Shown here: in pieces, positions 54,101 through 64,000 of the stretch
Position numbering within the stretch: position 1 is the stretch's first letter
How the letters are laid out: every line of letters begins with the position of its first letter
Origin: Bimuria novae-zelandiae CBS 107.79
Taxonomy: Eukaryota; Ascomycota; Dothideomycetes; Pleosporales; Didymosphaeriaceae
DNA length: 64,000 bases
Direction: 5' to 3'
Assembly (NCBI GenBank): GCA_010015655.1
Contig: ML976704.1
Coordinates: forward strand, 459,110-523,109
Program-made: the position numbers and the translations under genes
The notes under the pieces: model-generated
The model's database searches: none
What the model saw: the letters and a program-made list of their open reading frames with translations, nothing else
What the model was told of the DNA's origin: nothing

Positions 54101-56335
54101 GGTATTCCTAAAATCACGTCGTAATTAGCTTCCTTAATAATGTCAAGGGTAATTAATTCCTAGTATCTATAGATTATAAGGGTAGTTTCGACCTCGTATT
54201 TAATCGTTGCTTTGCCAGGCATTAGTTGTCCATTCGCGACATGGATAGCATAGGGTATAGCCTTCTTGCGCTTATAGAGTCCTGCTCTATTAAGTGCTTT
54301 TCTTAACACATAGCTTTCCTGTGCTCCTAAGTCCAGCATGGCTTTTATCTATATTTCTTTAAGCTGTACTGGTAGCTTGATTAATGCCTAACTGTTTATG
54401 GTATTTAGTTCTCTGAAGGCGTCTTCCCTCCTGAGCCTAGGTCTAAAAAAGACATCTTTTCTATAGGTGGCTTTGTGGGATTAAGGTATCCTTCCTTCTT
54501 CTTCTCTTAAGGCTGCTACTAGCCCTTTTCTAAGAGAGCTTCACCGTCTTCTTCCTTTGTTACCGTTTCAATCCTGAGGGTTGTAGTCCCTTTCAGTATG
54601 CGATTGAACCTATGCTTTCCCTTTTACTCTTTGTGTTCCTCACAATTAGGGTGTAAGCATGTTTGCCATTTGTTAGATGCGTATTTTCTATTAACTAGTA
54701 GCAACATTGCTTAGTTTAGCGCTTAGTTAAGGTGTGGAAAGTATCGCGTTTCACGTTTATCCTAAAGGTAAACGTTATAATAGGCGATAGGGTAGTTAAA
54801 CCACTCCTATCTACATTGTTGGTACGTTTGGGGAAAGTAGCTATATTCCTTAGCTTAGTAATAAATAGTATATTAATCTTCTCCGCAAAGGGTCTATTGT
54901 ATAGTCTTATGCGTAGGGTTGCGGTGGTCCAGGTCGTACTATGGTTTGTAGTTCGGTCTTTCGTTTGGGTACTTCTTCTTGGGGTCTTCATGGGCGTAAC
55001 GGTGGTCTGCCATTTCTCTTGCTGCTTTACTAACCAGGTCGGGTTAGTAAGCATGAAAAAATGCTTCTGCGTAGTCTTGTTGTTCCATCGCTGTAAACCC
55101 AAAATCTCCTTCTCGAGGTTAGTGTTTTTCTAAGAAGTCGAAAACATTCGTCGTCTTGCTAGTAATAGGTTTGTTCTAGCTAGGGTAAGGTGTAGGTAAT
55201 CGAGGCATTAGTTCCTTCTCTTTTTCGTTTTCGTCCGAACTTTCGTTTGCATCCTTATAGAGTTGTAAGTCAGGCGATTCTGATCGCTCCAAGTCTTTAT
55301 TTTAGATATTAAGTTACTTAACAGCGTTTATTACTTGCTATTCCTCGTCGGTTGCGTCTGCATCTGCGACGGATAGTACGTTTAACTGTTTAATAACCTT
55401 GTTCTTAGATCTGCAGTTCCTGGCGATGTGGCCTGGTTTGCCACATGTAAAGCATTTACGCGTCTCGGTCCCCTGTCGTCAGGTTCTATCTAAGATACGT
55501 TGGTTAGGCTTTTAGAAGCCTATAGCCTTTCCTATTCCCTTTTCTAGGTTGTTAAACTGGACATCTTCCATAGGTTAGGGTCCGTAGTAGTTGCGTTGCT
55601 GGCGTCGAGGTGTTTTCGGCGGCGCTCTATAGACTATAGGTGCCTATTATCTGAAACTAACGTTCCTCGGGTTCTTGCGTAGCTCTTCTTGCAATGCAAA
55701 CCATTCCCCATTAATGCGGATAGTCTCTTTATATAGTTCTTCTAAGGTCTCTATTTTTGCACCACTACGCAGGAGTTCTTCGCGCATATTACGTTTAAGG
55801 CCTTATTTATATATTATCTTAAGAGATTTATCCTCCTAGTCGAGTTGTACGGCGTACTTGCGGAATTTAGCTACATACTTAGCTACGAATTATTGCTATT
55901 GGATTGTCTGGATTGCTTGCTTAGTGATAGCGGTTTTATTAGCAATTCTAAATATTTGTTAGAGGTATTTCTTAAAGTTAGCGTAGTCCTTAATAATGTC
56001 GATAGCATCTTCGTTGTGGTTAATGTAGTCTTTATCCTCGTTGTCGTGATCTATGTCTAGGTACTTAACTAAGTAGGGATAGATCTATTCTTTAGCGCTT
56101 CCTCGCATGTAGGTCACGGCGAAGATGACCTTCTTTTTGTCTTTAAGGTCTTGGTTCTGGTCGAAGAAATAGAGGTCTAGCTATAAGAGCCAGGTATCGA
56201 GGAGGGTATAATTACTATTATACAAGTCGGGTTTATGCGCCTTGTTCTTGCCATCCCCTATAGGGGTAACATGGTTGTCCGAAGCCATGGAAGAGTTAGG
56301 GGTCCTGTTAGTACTCATGTTAAGGGTGTTTAAAA
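51144..56335 (-). pseudogene. Gag-Pol coding region of the retrotransposon, with many RIP stops
   Basis: Read from 56305 (MSTNRTPNSSMASDNH) downward: gag with DLYFFDQN-like segments; CCHC knuckle; protease with LDLGAQ where the family has LDSGA; RT opening around [12 protein letters not shown] and then [20 protein letters not shown] in place of the YxDD catalytic box; RNase H with IETDVSDLAIGA; the integrase DDE core; and the chromodomain. Stops are frequent in every domain and are mostly TAA or TAG. The replaced catalytic residues are single transitions from the active forms. No restored sequence is offered; the region is described only as a relic. Confidence 0.92.
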
Positions 56336-56792
56336 TGTTAGGTCCCAAAAGGATAGCTAATCCCAATAGGGCTAAGGTTGGTTCTCGGGCAGGAGTACTG
56401 GTAGGACGGGAGAGGTTGTAGTAATAGCTTGCGCTTGTCACTGGGGCGTTAGTATTGAAGGTGTGTACAGCATAATTAAATCAACAAGGTTGCTTACTCA
56501 GATCCAAACGATAGATTGATAAACAAGATTGAACACGAATGCCATAAGGGTATTCGTGTCGGGTTATATACAAGAGGTTTATTGGTTACCGTCCACCTAT
56601 CTTTCTGCCATCCTATCTTTCTGGTGGATAGTCGTGTCATCCATGGATGGTATACCGTCCATGATCTTGGCTGGATGGTATGTCTTGGCTGGATGGTACA
56701 TCACGTGATCTCGGTTGCGCAACCCCACCAAGTGTCACCCCCGCTAAGGGCCCGTTGGTCCTCCGCGTCCCATACATGTTCAGATCCTAACA
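56336..56792 (-). repeat. Long terminal repeat (5' LTR in element orientation)
   Basis: Same 457-bp sequence as 49938-50394, less mutated. The U3 side (high coordinates) contains ATCACGTGAT at 56700-56709 and GGTTGCGCAACC at 56713-56724. Direct TGGATG/TGGCTGGAT motifs occur near 56625-56700. Confidence 0.96.
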
Positions 56793-56797
56793 TAGTA
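56793..56797. repeat. LTR element target-site duplication, right copy
   Basis: TAGTA, identical to 49933-49937. Confidence 0.9.
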
Positions 56798-58037
56798 CTT
56801 AAAGGAGAATCTTAAGCTTTTTAAATGTTTAAATAAGCTTACTTTGTACATCTAAAATTATCTTAGTAATAATAATAATAATCTTTAAAAGTATAGTAAT
56901 ATTAAAAAATTATACACTTTGCTAAATAATCTCCTAATAGATCTTAAAGCTTAAGAACTTTAAGCACGAATAAATAAAGATATTTAGCTTAAATAGCGTC
57001 TTTATAAAAGCTAGGAAACGGCATTAAAGTACTACACCTTGTTTATAGAGTCTCTGGCCTACACGGTGGCAATTGTCTTAGATTCTACCTGGGGCATAGA
57101 TTATATCCGTTCTCAACAGGCAATAGAGCATCTAACTTGGCCAGATATTATATAAGGAAAGATCGAAGAGCAATACAACCATAATTATAAGAATAAAATA
57201 ACACTTAACTAATAAGAAATAAACCTATTTTCTTCTAAAACTATCTAAGTACTCTTAAGATAGGAGCTCTTTACGTAAAAAGGTTAAGTAAAAGTAAATA
57301 AAAAATAATAAGTAAATAATAATAAGTTAATAAAGTATTTTAAACTTTTTTAGTTCGCTATTAATGTTCCTCCTCTTTTTTAGTAGTAATAGGATAAGTA
57401 ATAATAACGCCAGCTAGGAGTATATTAGATAGCTCTTAACGTACTTTCTACTATGCCTATAAGTAAAAAACCTAAGAGAGCTTTCAGCGGCACAGGTAAC
57501 TTTATTATAAAGCCCCATAATTATCTTAGTAATATTATTATAGGGTATCACGAGTGTAGGGTTTTATAGGAGAGGGTAGGATTAATTAAAATTAATAATA
57601 ACTATATAGATAACTTAGATAAATTAGATAATATAGATAAATTAGAAGATATAAATAAAGAGATATTAGACTAGAACTTTACGTGCTATTTTTTTTAGTA
57701 CTCTTTTTTCTTATATTAAATGTGACGGTTAAGTTCATTCTACTCCAACAGGAGCAGAAGGTTAGCCTTTTGCTCCGCGACATGAAAATACTAAGGCACT
57801 TTATTAATCTATTTTTACTATATTATTAATAAAGTATTAATATATTATCTAGTTTAAGCGCCTGCGTGGCTAAAGTAATAATTCTTAATACTAAAATAGC
57901 TATTAAGATAGATATACTTAATACTAAACGTTAAAATAAGCTTTTGCGATATCTATAGCGTCTAATAGTAGAATATAATAAGCTTAAGACGGATAGATTA
58001 GATTTCTATAGATTTTGTGGATTTTGCATGGATGGAT

Positions 58038-58063
58038 ATCCAATCCATCCGTGAACATTACTG
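58038..58063 (-). repeat. hAT terminal inverted repeat, right
   Basis: Ends CCATCCGTGAACATTACTG; inverted match to 47754-47779 with four transitions. Confidence 0.88.
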
Positions 58064-58071
58064 TATTATAC
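58064..58071. repeat. hAT target-site duplication, right copy
   Basis: TATTATAC, identical to 47746-47753. Confidence 0.9.
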
Positions 58072-60136
58072 TATTATACTTAGAAATTACAGCTTAATAT
58101 TCTTACTATTAATTCTTAGATTATACACGAGATTAATAAGATATATTTTTATCTTTTTATCTTTTATTAATTTTGTGCTATAAAATATGCTAACTTTTTA
58201 CATACTTAAACTATTTTAAAAACTGTAAATATACTTTATACTAATATCTTTATATGTTCTAAAATAAATCTTATCTATATAATTAACCTCTACCACTACT
58301 ATTTTACACTATTTATTACTACTACTAACGTTAACTTGTATATAGCTAAGAATACTCTAGTTAATCTAATTATAATTTTAAAACTAAACAATATTATAAA
58401 AAAAGCGTATAGCAAATAATTTTTTTATTTTTATAATACAGTTCGGTTCCTTTAGTTTACTATAATTAGCTAAAAAATCAATACACTACGTCTCCGTTAT
58501 CATATCCCTGCGAAGTCATGAGCCGCAGTTGCCACACGTCACCAGTCCGTTAGAGTCAGAGCCCCCACTTTCTAGCAACCATATCCCGACTTCATCTCTA
58601 GACTCATACTAACCAACTTCCCTCTCGCACGAGCTTCGTTTCCTGATCTCCTCTGCCACCAACAGCTCACCCTTTCAGGCCCGCATACAATCCACATCGC
58701 CTCCTTCGGCCCCAGTCCTTGGACCAAACACCTCACACCTTGCCTCCTCTCCTCTATGATTGGCCAGCCTATTTGGATACTTCCATTGAGCCGGGCGGCG
58801 GGTTCTGGCACAGCTATGCGCCTCTGAACCCAGAGACCCGACCCAACTCGGCTTCAGAAGCGCCCGCCGAACCTTATGCTGACGTCTAGGCTCCAGGCCC
58901 AGCCAGCGTATGTACATACGGCATCCGTGTGTGCATCCTACGCGACCAATATCAGGCACGTACAATTAGCGAGCGTGTGCACGGCCAGACGGCCACCTAT
59001 GGCATAGTGTACGAAGTATTGTATGGGTCCTATGTTGAGGGAAGACAGGATCGCCTCGCCTCGTTTCAATGGCCTAGTCGCCTAATCTTCCCGCGTGCTT
59101 CGAATCCTTTTCCAGGGAGGCGGCGCACGTGCGCGTAGGCATCAGTGCAGAAGGAGTAGGTGATTCGTAGAGCGTTTGGTGTTGTGACTCGTAGAGGAGT
59201 GCATATACACGCATATGCAGCCAGGTGCACCGTATGTGCCGCAAAACGTGGTGCTCGACCCGGATTTAAGAGCGCTCACATATATGGCCCGAACGTATTG
59301 GAAGAGCTAAAATAAACATATGCTTGAAATGTGTGCTAGAACGCTCCGAAAAGGATGCAAACCGATACAGAACAAACAAACAAAATCTAAAATGCCCAAA
59401 TGTCCATGCTTGTCCCCAGCGCTATGCAGTGAAAGAAAACGGAAAAGTCTAGATAGTGTACAACAAGGAAAAAAAAAAACGAGCATCACCACCGCTTCTA
59501 TACCTGGAGATATTCCCCACGCCGACACTTCCTGCGATGCGCCTCGCGCAAGAGCCTCCGACTCCGAGTTCCGCGCTGTCTGCGATGTGTAAGCCAAGGC
59601 GAGCGCTCAGGTCTCGCATCCAATACCCGCGAACGATGCTGGCTCAGATCGCAATAAACCCGGGCGCACGTCCAAGCTCGCGACAAAGCACAAAAGTGCC
59701 TTACCGCAACCCTAGCCGCGCCCACCCCAGGCTTACTCTTGCCAACAACAGAAACCGATGCAAATCCCAGACCGCGGGCCGCAAGCAACGCTAACCACGC
59801 GTAGCCCAAATCTAATGCCCACGACGCCCGCTAGACCATCGATGCCGACGAATCTGCCTTCTCGGTCCTATTTTGCCATCCCCACGGTATTCCAAAATAA
59901 CTGCTCGGATCTCTTGCATGTGCTTACTCGTGCACTCCCCTCCCTGACCATCGGGACTTTTTTGTTTTCGGAAACCCTTTCGTTATCTTGCAAGCCTAGC
60001 CATCTCCTCTCCTCCTCCTGCGCGCCCCACCCCTCCCCCTCGTCCGCTTCGAGACCCGGTGTTCCGTCCTTTGTGTTTCAGGAGGTGAATTTTATTTTAC
60101 TTTGCGAGGAGCGGACGAGGCAAGGAAAGGTGGGAT
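58072..60136. other. AT-rich flank, then ordinary intergenic DNA
   Basis: 58072-58490 is AT-rich with no recognisable repeat and is probably older RIPed DNA. The composition returns to normal near 58500. Frames at 58572-58811, 58675-58965, 59456-59794 and 59758-60252 have no recognised domain; the last is antisense to the zinc-finger exon. An A10 tract is near 59470. Confidence 0.5.
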
Positions 60137-60942
60137 TTACTCGTAGTTTGGTAGGCCTAGCGGATAGGCGCTGCGCTCGCCCGGTCGGCGCTTCGGGATG
60201 TCGATGTGGTGGAAGTTGCGCAGATGCTCGACGAGATGGTCCCTTCGTGTGAACCCCTTATCGCCCACGCGCGAGCAGTCCTTCACCGTACAAGGAAAAT
60301 CTGGCGTTCCCACGCCGTGGACGGTAGATTGGTGCCGTTGCAGATCTGCGAGCCGCGTGAAGTTCGCCGTCGATGTGCAGTTTGGAAGCTCGCATTTCCA
60401 TGTCCTGATACCATGTTAGCCTTGGGGTTGAGTGTGGGGTCTAAGTGCGACATCATAGGTATTGCGAGGCGGAAACCAGGTTCTTAGGGCGAAGGATCAC
60501 ATACCGAGGGCTTCTAGGCCTAGAAGAAGTTAGTCAACTGGATCATTTCTACGCTTGTTCATCAAACGTCAAACATGGCTTCACTTACTGTGCGACGCCT
60601 GGGGCGGTAGTTAGGTACCCGCTGTGATCGTATGCGGGCAAAGTAATCGGCTGCTGTTGCGGATAGGCGATACCCGTAGGCTGACCGTACGGAGAAGAAG
60701 CTACGCCGTGTGGTTGTTGTGATTGATGCGGCGGCTGCTGCTGCGGGTAGTAGCCGGATGGATAGTAGCCATACTGTTGATAGTAGGCATTTAACTGGGC
60801 TTGTGTGTATTGTGGCATCGTGTAATTTGAACCAGCGTAGTAGCCAGACTGATCTGATGGGTACTGGAGAAGCAAACACATCAGCGACTTGAGAAATAAT
60901 AAGAATGGAGGCCAGCGAACCACTTACGCTGTAGCCGCTCAT
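60137..60942 (-). CDS. Small C2H2 zinc-finger protein with a Tyr/Gln-rich N-terminus
   Basis: Four exons (60928-60942, 60589-60863, 60505-60519, 60137-60404) give 190 residues. Two exons are only 15 bases; all introns are GT-AG and phase closes exactly, with GCTAAC before the last acceptor and TGACTAAC before the third exon. Residues 1-96 are low-complexity (YYQQYGYYPSGYYPQQQPP), a possible activation or condensate-forming region. The last exon holds two fungal-type C2H2 fingers: Cys106/Cys111/His126/His131 in WKCELPNCTSTANF...LQRHQSTVH, and Cys140/Cys145/His162/His167 in FPCTVKDCSRVGDKGFTRRD, then HLVEHLRNFHH. This spacing is typical of a fungal C2H2 subgroup. Predicted to be a nuclear DNA-binding protein; target unknown. 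Confidence 0.85.
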
Positions 60943-62821
60943 GATGACAACGAGCCCAGGTCCGAGGTAATGGATTGGTGAGGCACGGCAGAAGGCCTGC
61001 CGCGGTGGGTTCACGTGTTGATGAGGCACGGTAAGGCGTGGGCCGGCGGGCGAGTGTGGGCGTGGTTGGGGAAGGCACGTGACGGGTTGATGTGGTGTCC
61101 TCGTGGGAGCGCAGCAGATGGTATTATATCTCTTGACTGTAGTGCCGATGTAGAGCCTTGGTGTATTAATCTTTCCAACCTATACAGTTTCTCGTACGGA
61201 GTGTACTGTCTGCTACTTAAATATCAGACTCCTTTACTGGCCCCAAAGTCACAATACCAATGCACTGCACTGCTGCTACTTACTGGAGAATAGATTTCCC
61301 AAAAGGTAACGGTTCCCTAGTGTTGCAAGGCGAGGAGACTAAGCCGATCCTTCTCAGTGAAACGACTTCAGAATGTAGTGTTACCCTAAGTTGAGCAGGC
61401 ACTTACTAACGCAGAATCCACAACAAGCTCAGCCGTGCCGTAGGTATGTGAACCAAAAGGATGCGAGTGGCTATGCTGGTAATTCCAAGTTGAATTATTT
61501 CCGAAAGCTCAGATACCCGATAAGGCTGAATATGCGGACAATTGATCGGTGCTGGGAATAATACCGTTATGGAAGGGCTAAGCTCAAGACGAGGCGGTGG
61601 GAGCTTCCTCAGCAACGAGGCTGACGCTCCCGCGGGGGGGTTCGGGACGGTAAGTAGATCTTTCAGTGCATTGCTGATCATCTTATGTTCCGCATGGTGA
61701 TCAGTCCCAGATATGCGTTCAAACAAATATCTTCATTGTCTACTATCGGCAACCAGATACTTCCATTGCGGAGTGTTACCGGTCGATATATCTTCATGAT
61801 CATTACTCACCGCCAAGTAGGCACACAACGCTCTCCTATTTCGTTCAATTCGCATGCCACTTACCGCTCGCAGAGCAAATACCGCCTTGGCTCTTGGTCC
61901 GGCCACTCAGGACCGGCAAGGCTTCGAGATTGAGGGCTCCAGAAAGTGGAGCTACCACTAAGAGGCCCTCGCTTCTACGGGCCGTTGCGTTCGTGCATCT
62001 ACAGCCAGCTCAGTGGAGGTTTCCATCTTCGGATTCGATGCCGAAACCAACTACTGAAGGGGCTGAGAAACGCCGGCTTCAGCTGAAATGTCCAGGGGGA
62101 TGAATATTCAATCGTTAATGTGTCCATGCAAATCCTGAGGTCATCAAACGCCCGGTTAACACCTATGATTGCTCGCGTCCCCTAAATACGTTGATGCGGA
62201 CCGTGCGTTATACCCAGAGCGGCGGCACTTCGCCCTGTCATGCCTTGATTCGGATTGAAATTTGGACCTGCGGACTGGTCATGATGGTTATGGCGCAAGA
62301 TGCTCGGAACCGGAAACCGTTCGTGCGAGTGACATCTGGCTCGTTTGCGTGTCCGTGTCCGTGTGTAACTTTAATGTGGGAGGGCTGTGGTTGTTGTGGG
62401 GGCCAAAGCCAAGACAACCTGGATGCTGTTAGCCAATAAGATGAGGAGCCAAAAATTGCAATTATGTCAGAGATCGCCCGGCGACAAAGATCGATCGCGG
62501 CCCACGCAGCTGAGCTAGATGCTTGTTCGTGATTTGATATGCGAAGACGACGCATAAAGGCAGCCCTACGAACTTGGGCACTTTTGCGAAGCATGATTGC
62601 CCGTGCATCGTTGATGACTGAGTCGCTGCCCGCACCTCTTTACCTCGTGATGATTGTTTGAGGCTCGTCGAATTCATTAGTGAACAGCGGATGGTGAGAA
62701 TTGCTTCGATTGTTCTGGACCGAGAACTACCCATTTGGGTCCCATTGACTACTACCTAATATTTCATACAAACGCACAACCGTTAGCCGGACCAAAGCTG
62801 CAGAAGATGTGACTGGAACGT
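60943..62821. other. Intergenic region
   Basis: 1.9 kb between the zinc-finger gene and NOT3/5. The zinc-finger promoter is at its left. Frames at 61406-61726 (minus), 61685-61933 and 62238-62594 (minus) show no recognised domain. Confidence 0.5.
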
Positions 62822-64000
62822 TCACAATTCGTCCTCCAGGAACTTGTAAGCGAAGCGGAAGTCAGCTTTCCTTCGGTTCATCCTAGTACACGTCAGTAGA
62901 GCTCTGGACTGAATTTTGAGATGAGGGCAGGCCGAGGTGGCGCAGCTCTATGGTCCATGGTAGACACATGTGTGAAGCAGGAAGATGAGTAAGTGCTTAC
63001 CACGTGCTCTCATAGTCGAAGAACCTGTACGTCCCCTGCTCGTAGTCTTCCGTTATGGCTTTGGGTTCCTCATGACGCTGAAACCATGTCTGATACTGCT
63101 TGTGGAACCGCCAGCTTTGAGACTTCAGCGCCTTGGCAGCAAGATACTGCTGATAGGTCCCTTGACGGTAGTAGAAGGCATAGAATAAAGCATCCGTCTC
63201 TATGCGCGAATACAGACGAGGGTCGTCGAATACTGGCAGTGGTTCCTGTGGGTAATGCGCAGGCGTGTACGGATACGGATTCTGAGGGCGATAGTGACGT
63301 GGGGCTTCTGTGTCTGCTGAATCTGGAGCTGTCGCCATGCTAGCAGCGAGCATTCGCTCATCCGGAGGTTTTGATGACGAGGCGTTGATGTCGTTCTTGG
63401 TCGCCTCTAACGACTCGAAGAGATCCTGCAAGGTTGACGGGAGATGGAATATGGATTCCTCATCTTCGTCCTCGGCATGCGATTCGCCATTGGTCAACGG
63501 CGGTGTCGCTGACTGAGTGTCCTCGTCATCTATACGGTCGGGGGCCGGTGTCTTGCTGCTGTCAGATGATGGCGCACGTGACACTGGATCCCTCTCTGGG
63601 GCAGCGGTGGCTGGCGTCGGCGCTGGAGATTTTGTCGGCTGGGTCTGCGGTGCCGTTTCGGGTGTGGCAGTTGTAGGTTGTGATGCCAATTGAGGATGCG
63701 AAGGGGCCGGGGATGTGGTAGCGCTTGTCCGTGCGCCACCAGTGGGTGCGAGGCCTCCCTGAGCCGCAGTGGTACCCGGTGGTGGTGGCAACGGTGCAAT
63801 GCCGACTCCATTCTTGTCACTTGCGGCTGCGGCTGCGGCCGCCGAGGCATATTTCAGAGGCTCTCCGGGCGTTCGTGTTGGAAGTGGAGCAGGTTTCATC
63901 GAACTGGCAGCTGCACTCGCCGCACCAGGCAAAGGCGTATGTATCGTGGCCAACCCGGGAAGCGGTGATTTCATCTGTGTGGACGGCCGTCTTGCACCTG
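62822..64000 (-). CDS. NOT5: CCR4-NOT complex subunit Not3/Not5, C-terminal part (N-terminus off the window)
   Basis: The frame is open from the window edge (64000) to 63001. A 118-base GT-AG intron then joins to a last exon 62822-62882, completing STW|MNRRKADFRFAYKFLEDEL. Not3/5 scaffolds the deadenylase complex that shortens mRNA tails and, in yeast, senses non-optimal codons on ribosomes. A Pro/Ala/Thr-rich linker comes first (PTRTPGEPLKYASAAAAAAA, then DKNGVGIAPLPPPPG, characteristic of fungal Not3/5). The NOT-box follows, from about HYRPQNPYPYTPAHYPQEP through DPRLYSRIETDALFYAFYYR, GTYQQYLAAKALKSQSWRFH, KQYQTWFQRHEEPKAITEDY and QGTYRFFDYESTW. ATG 63974 is internal, since the frame continues upstream. 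The N-terminal coiled-coil domain is outside the window. Confidence 0.93.

Larger units (their letters stand above)
49938..56792 (-). mobile_element. Chromodomain-type Ty3/Gypsy LTR retrotransposon (full length, RIP-inactivated)
   Basis: The 6,855-bp element has two 457-bp LTRs and a TAGTA duplication. Orientation is minus: gag near the right LTR, a CCHC zinc knuckle (CFTCGKPGHIARNC) at about 55410-55460, protease at about 54200-54400, reverse transcriptase at about 53050-53960, RNase H at about 52500-52900, integrase at about 51700-52250 (WEDIVIDFITGLP, YGIPKIIISDRD, YHPQTDGQTERTN), and a chromodomain (YLIKWKGYLHLEDT) at about 51170-51270. The polypurine tract beside the left LTR confirms direction. 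Chromodomains target integration to heterochromatin, consistent with insertion into a RIPed hAT element. Many stops, a changed protease motif and an altered RT motif make it non-functional. No obvious tRNA-primer site follows the right LTR. Confidence 0.95.
48900..57690 (+). pseudogene. hAT transposase remnant (split by the LTR element)
   Basis: On the plus strand about 48950-49937 and 56793-57690 translate, through many stops, into hAT transposase segments. Recognisable are VKSRIPFIKLDTKELYKLF (about 48990), the IRRRIF...YARSKD stretch (about 49110-49140), FNL-stop-TSSN corresponding to the conserved FDLWTSPN (about 49190-49215), and after the insertion the WGIDYIRSQQAIEHLTW region (about 57080-57140). 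Near the end comes KKPKRAFSGTGNFI (about 57465), matching the C-terminal ERVFSG...RR dimerisation region. Most stops fit CAA/CAG or TGG codons changed by C-to-T or G-to-A. The BED-type zinc finger expected at the N-terminus is not confidently recognisable. Boundaries are approximate. Confidence 0.82.
47754..58063 (+). mobile_element. Degenerate hAT DNA transposon, interrupted by a nested LTR retrotransposon
   Basis: Terminal inverted repeats start CAGTAAT at 47754 and end ATTACTG at 58063. Over 26 bases they agree at 22 positions, and the four differences are all transitions. A perfect 8-bp target duplication flanks them. Removing the LTR element (49938-56792) and one 5-bp copy of its target site leaves about 3.45 kb, a usual autonomous hAT size. 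Transposase remains are on the plus strand (see 48900-57690). The sequence is extremely AT-rich with stops almost everywhere, as expected after heavy RIP. No internal segment could encode an active enzyme. Confidence 0.9.

Noticed and set aside
56300..56335. tRNA primer-binding site beside the 5' LTR
   Set aside because: The bases after the LTR (TTTTAAACACCC in element orientation) do not begin with TGG or resemble a tRNA 3' end; the priming mode is unresolved.
47754..58063. Possible CRISPR-like or satellite array in the AT-rich island
   Set aside because: The only repeats are the LTR pair and the hAT ends; there is no regular repeat-spacer pattern.

Overview
The window is nuclear DNA of a filamentous ascomycete (Pezizomycotina, most likely Dothideomycetes). 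Four things point there: short GT-AG introns of roughly 48-140 bases with CTAAC/CTGAC branch sites; fungal-only families (But2/CBM18 secreted protein, DUF3468 transcription factor, Crp1-like CBM48 protein, fungal PKA regulatory subunit); single-gene transcription units on both strands; and an AT-rich island whose repeats carry only C-to-T/G-to-A changes, the signature of repeat-induced point mutation (RIP). No rRNA, convincing tRNA or CRISPR array was seen.

Layout. 1-573: N-terminal part of NMN adenylyltransferase (-). 2421-8117: Ufd4/TRIP12-type HECT ubiquitin ligase (+). 8944-10610: CUE/DUF1771/Smr nuclease-like protein of the Cue2 type (+). 11092-13222: secreted protein with two CBM18 modules and a But2 domain (+). 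13840-16496: secreted GH92 alpha-mannosidase (-). 17086-19004: five-exon orphan (-). 20024-21225: V-ATPase subunit d (-), divergent from a low-complexity nuclear-type protein at 21545-23890 (+). 24546-25019: tentative small spliced gene. 26765-28487: DUF3468 transcription-factor-like protein (-). 31193-32560: PKA regulatory subunit (-). 34405-36798: Crp1/Mdg1-like CBM48 repeat protein (+). 37627-38367: basic orphan (+). 40094-41245: frameshifted zinc-type oxidoreductase (-). 43326-44766: cyclophilin-40 (-). 45590-47075: IFRD-family protein (-). 47754-58063: transposon island. 60137-60942: small C2H2 zinc-finger gene (-). 62822-64000: C-terminal part of the CCR4-NOT subunit Not3/Not5 (-).

The transposon island is the most informative region. 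A degenerate hAT DNA transposon has matching terminal inverted repeats and a perfect 8-bp target duplication (TATTATAC). A complete 6,855-bp chromodomain Gypsy retrotransposon lies inside it on the minus strand, with 457-bp LTRs and a perfect 5-bp target duplication (TAGTA). Besides gag-pol, the retrotransposon carries an antisense reading frame on the plus strand, between pol and its 3' LTR. That frame has its own TATAAATA box and encodes a zinc-cluster-like protein. Stops in pol and in the antisense frame, and all LTR differences, are RIP-type transitions.

The host genes do not form an operon or an obvious secondary-metabolite cluster. Recurrent themes are protein and mRNA quality control (Ufd4, Cue2-like, cyclophilin-40, Not3/5), nutrient signalling (PKA regulatory subunit, CBM48 protein) and cell-wall or glycan handling (CBM18, GH92). 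Coding coordinates come from hand-assembled splice models whose reading phase closes exactly, except where stated.
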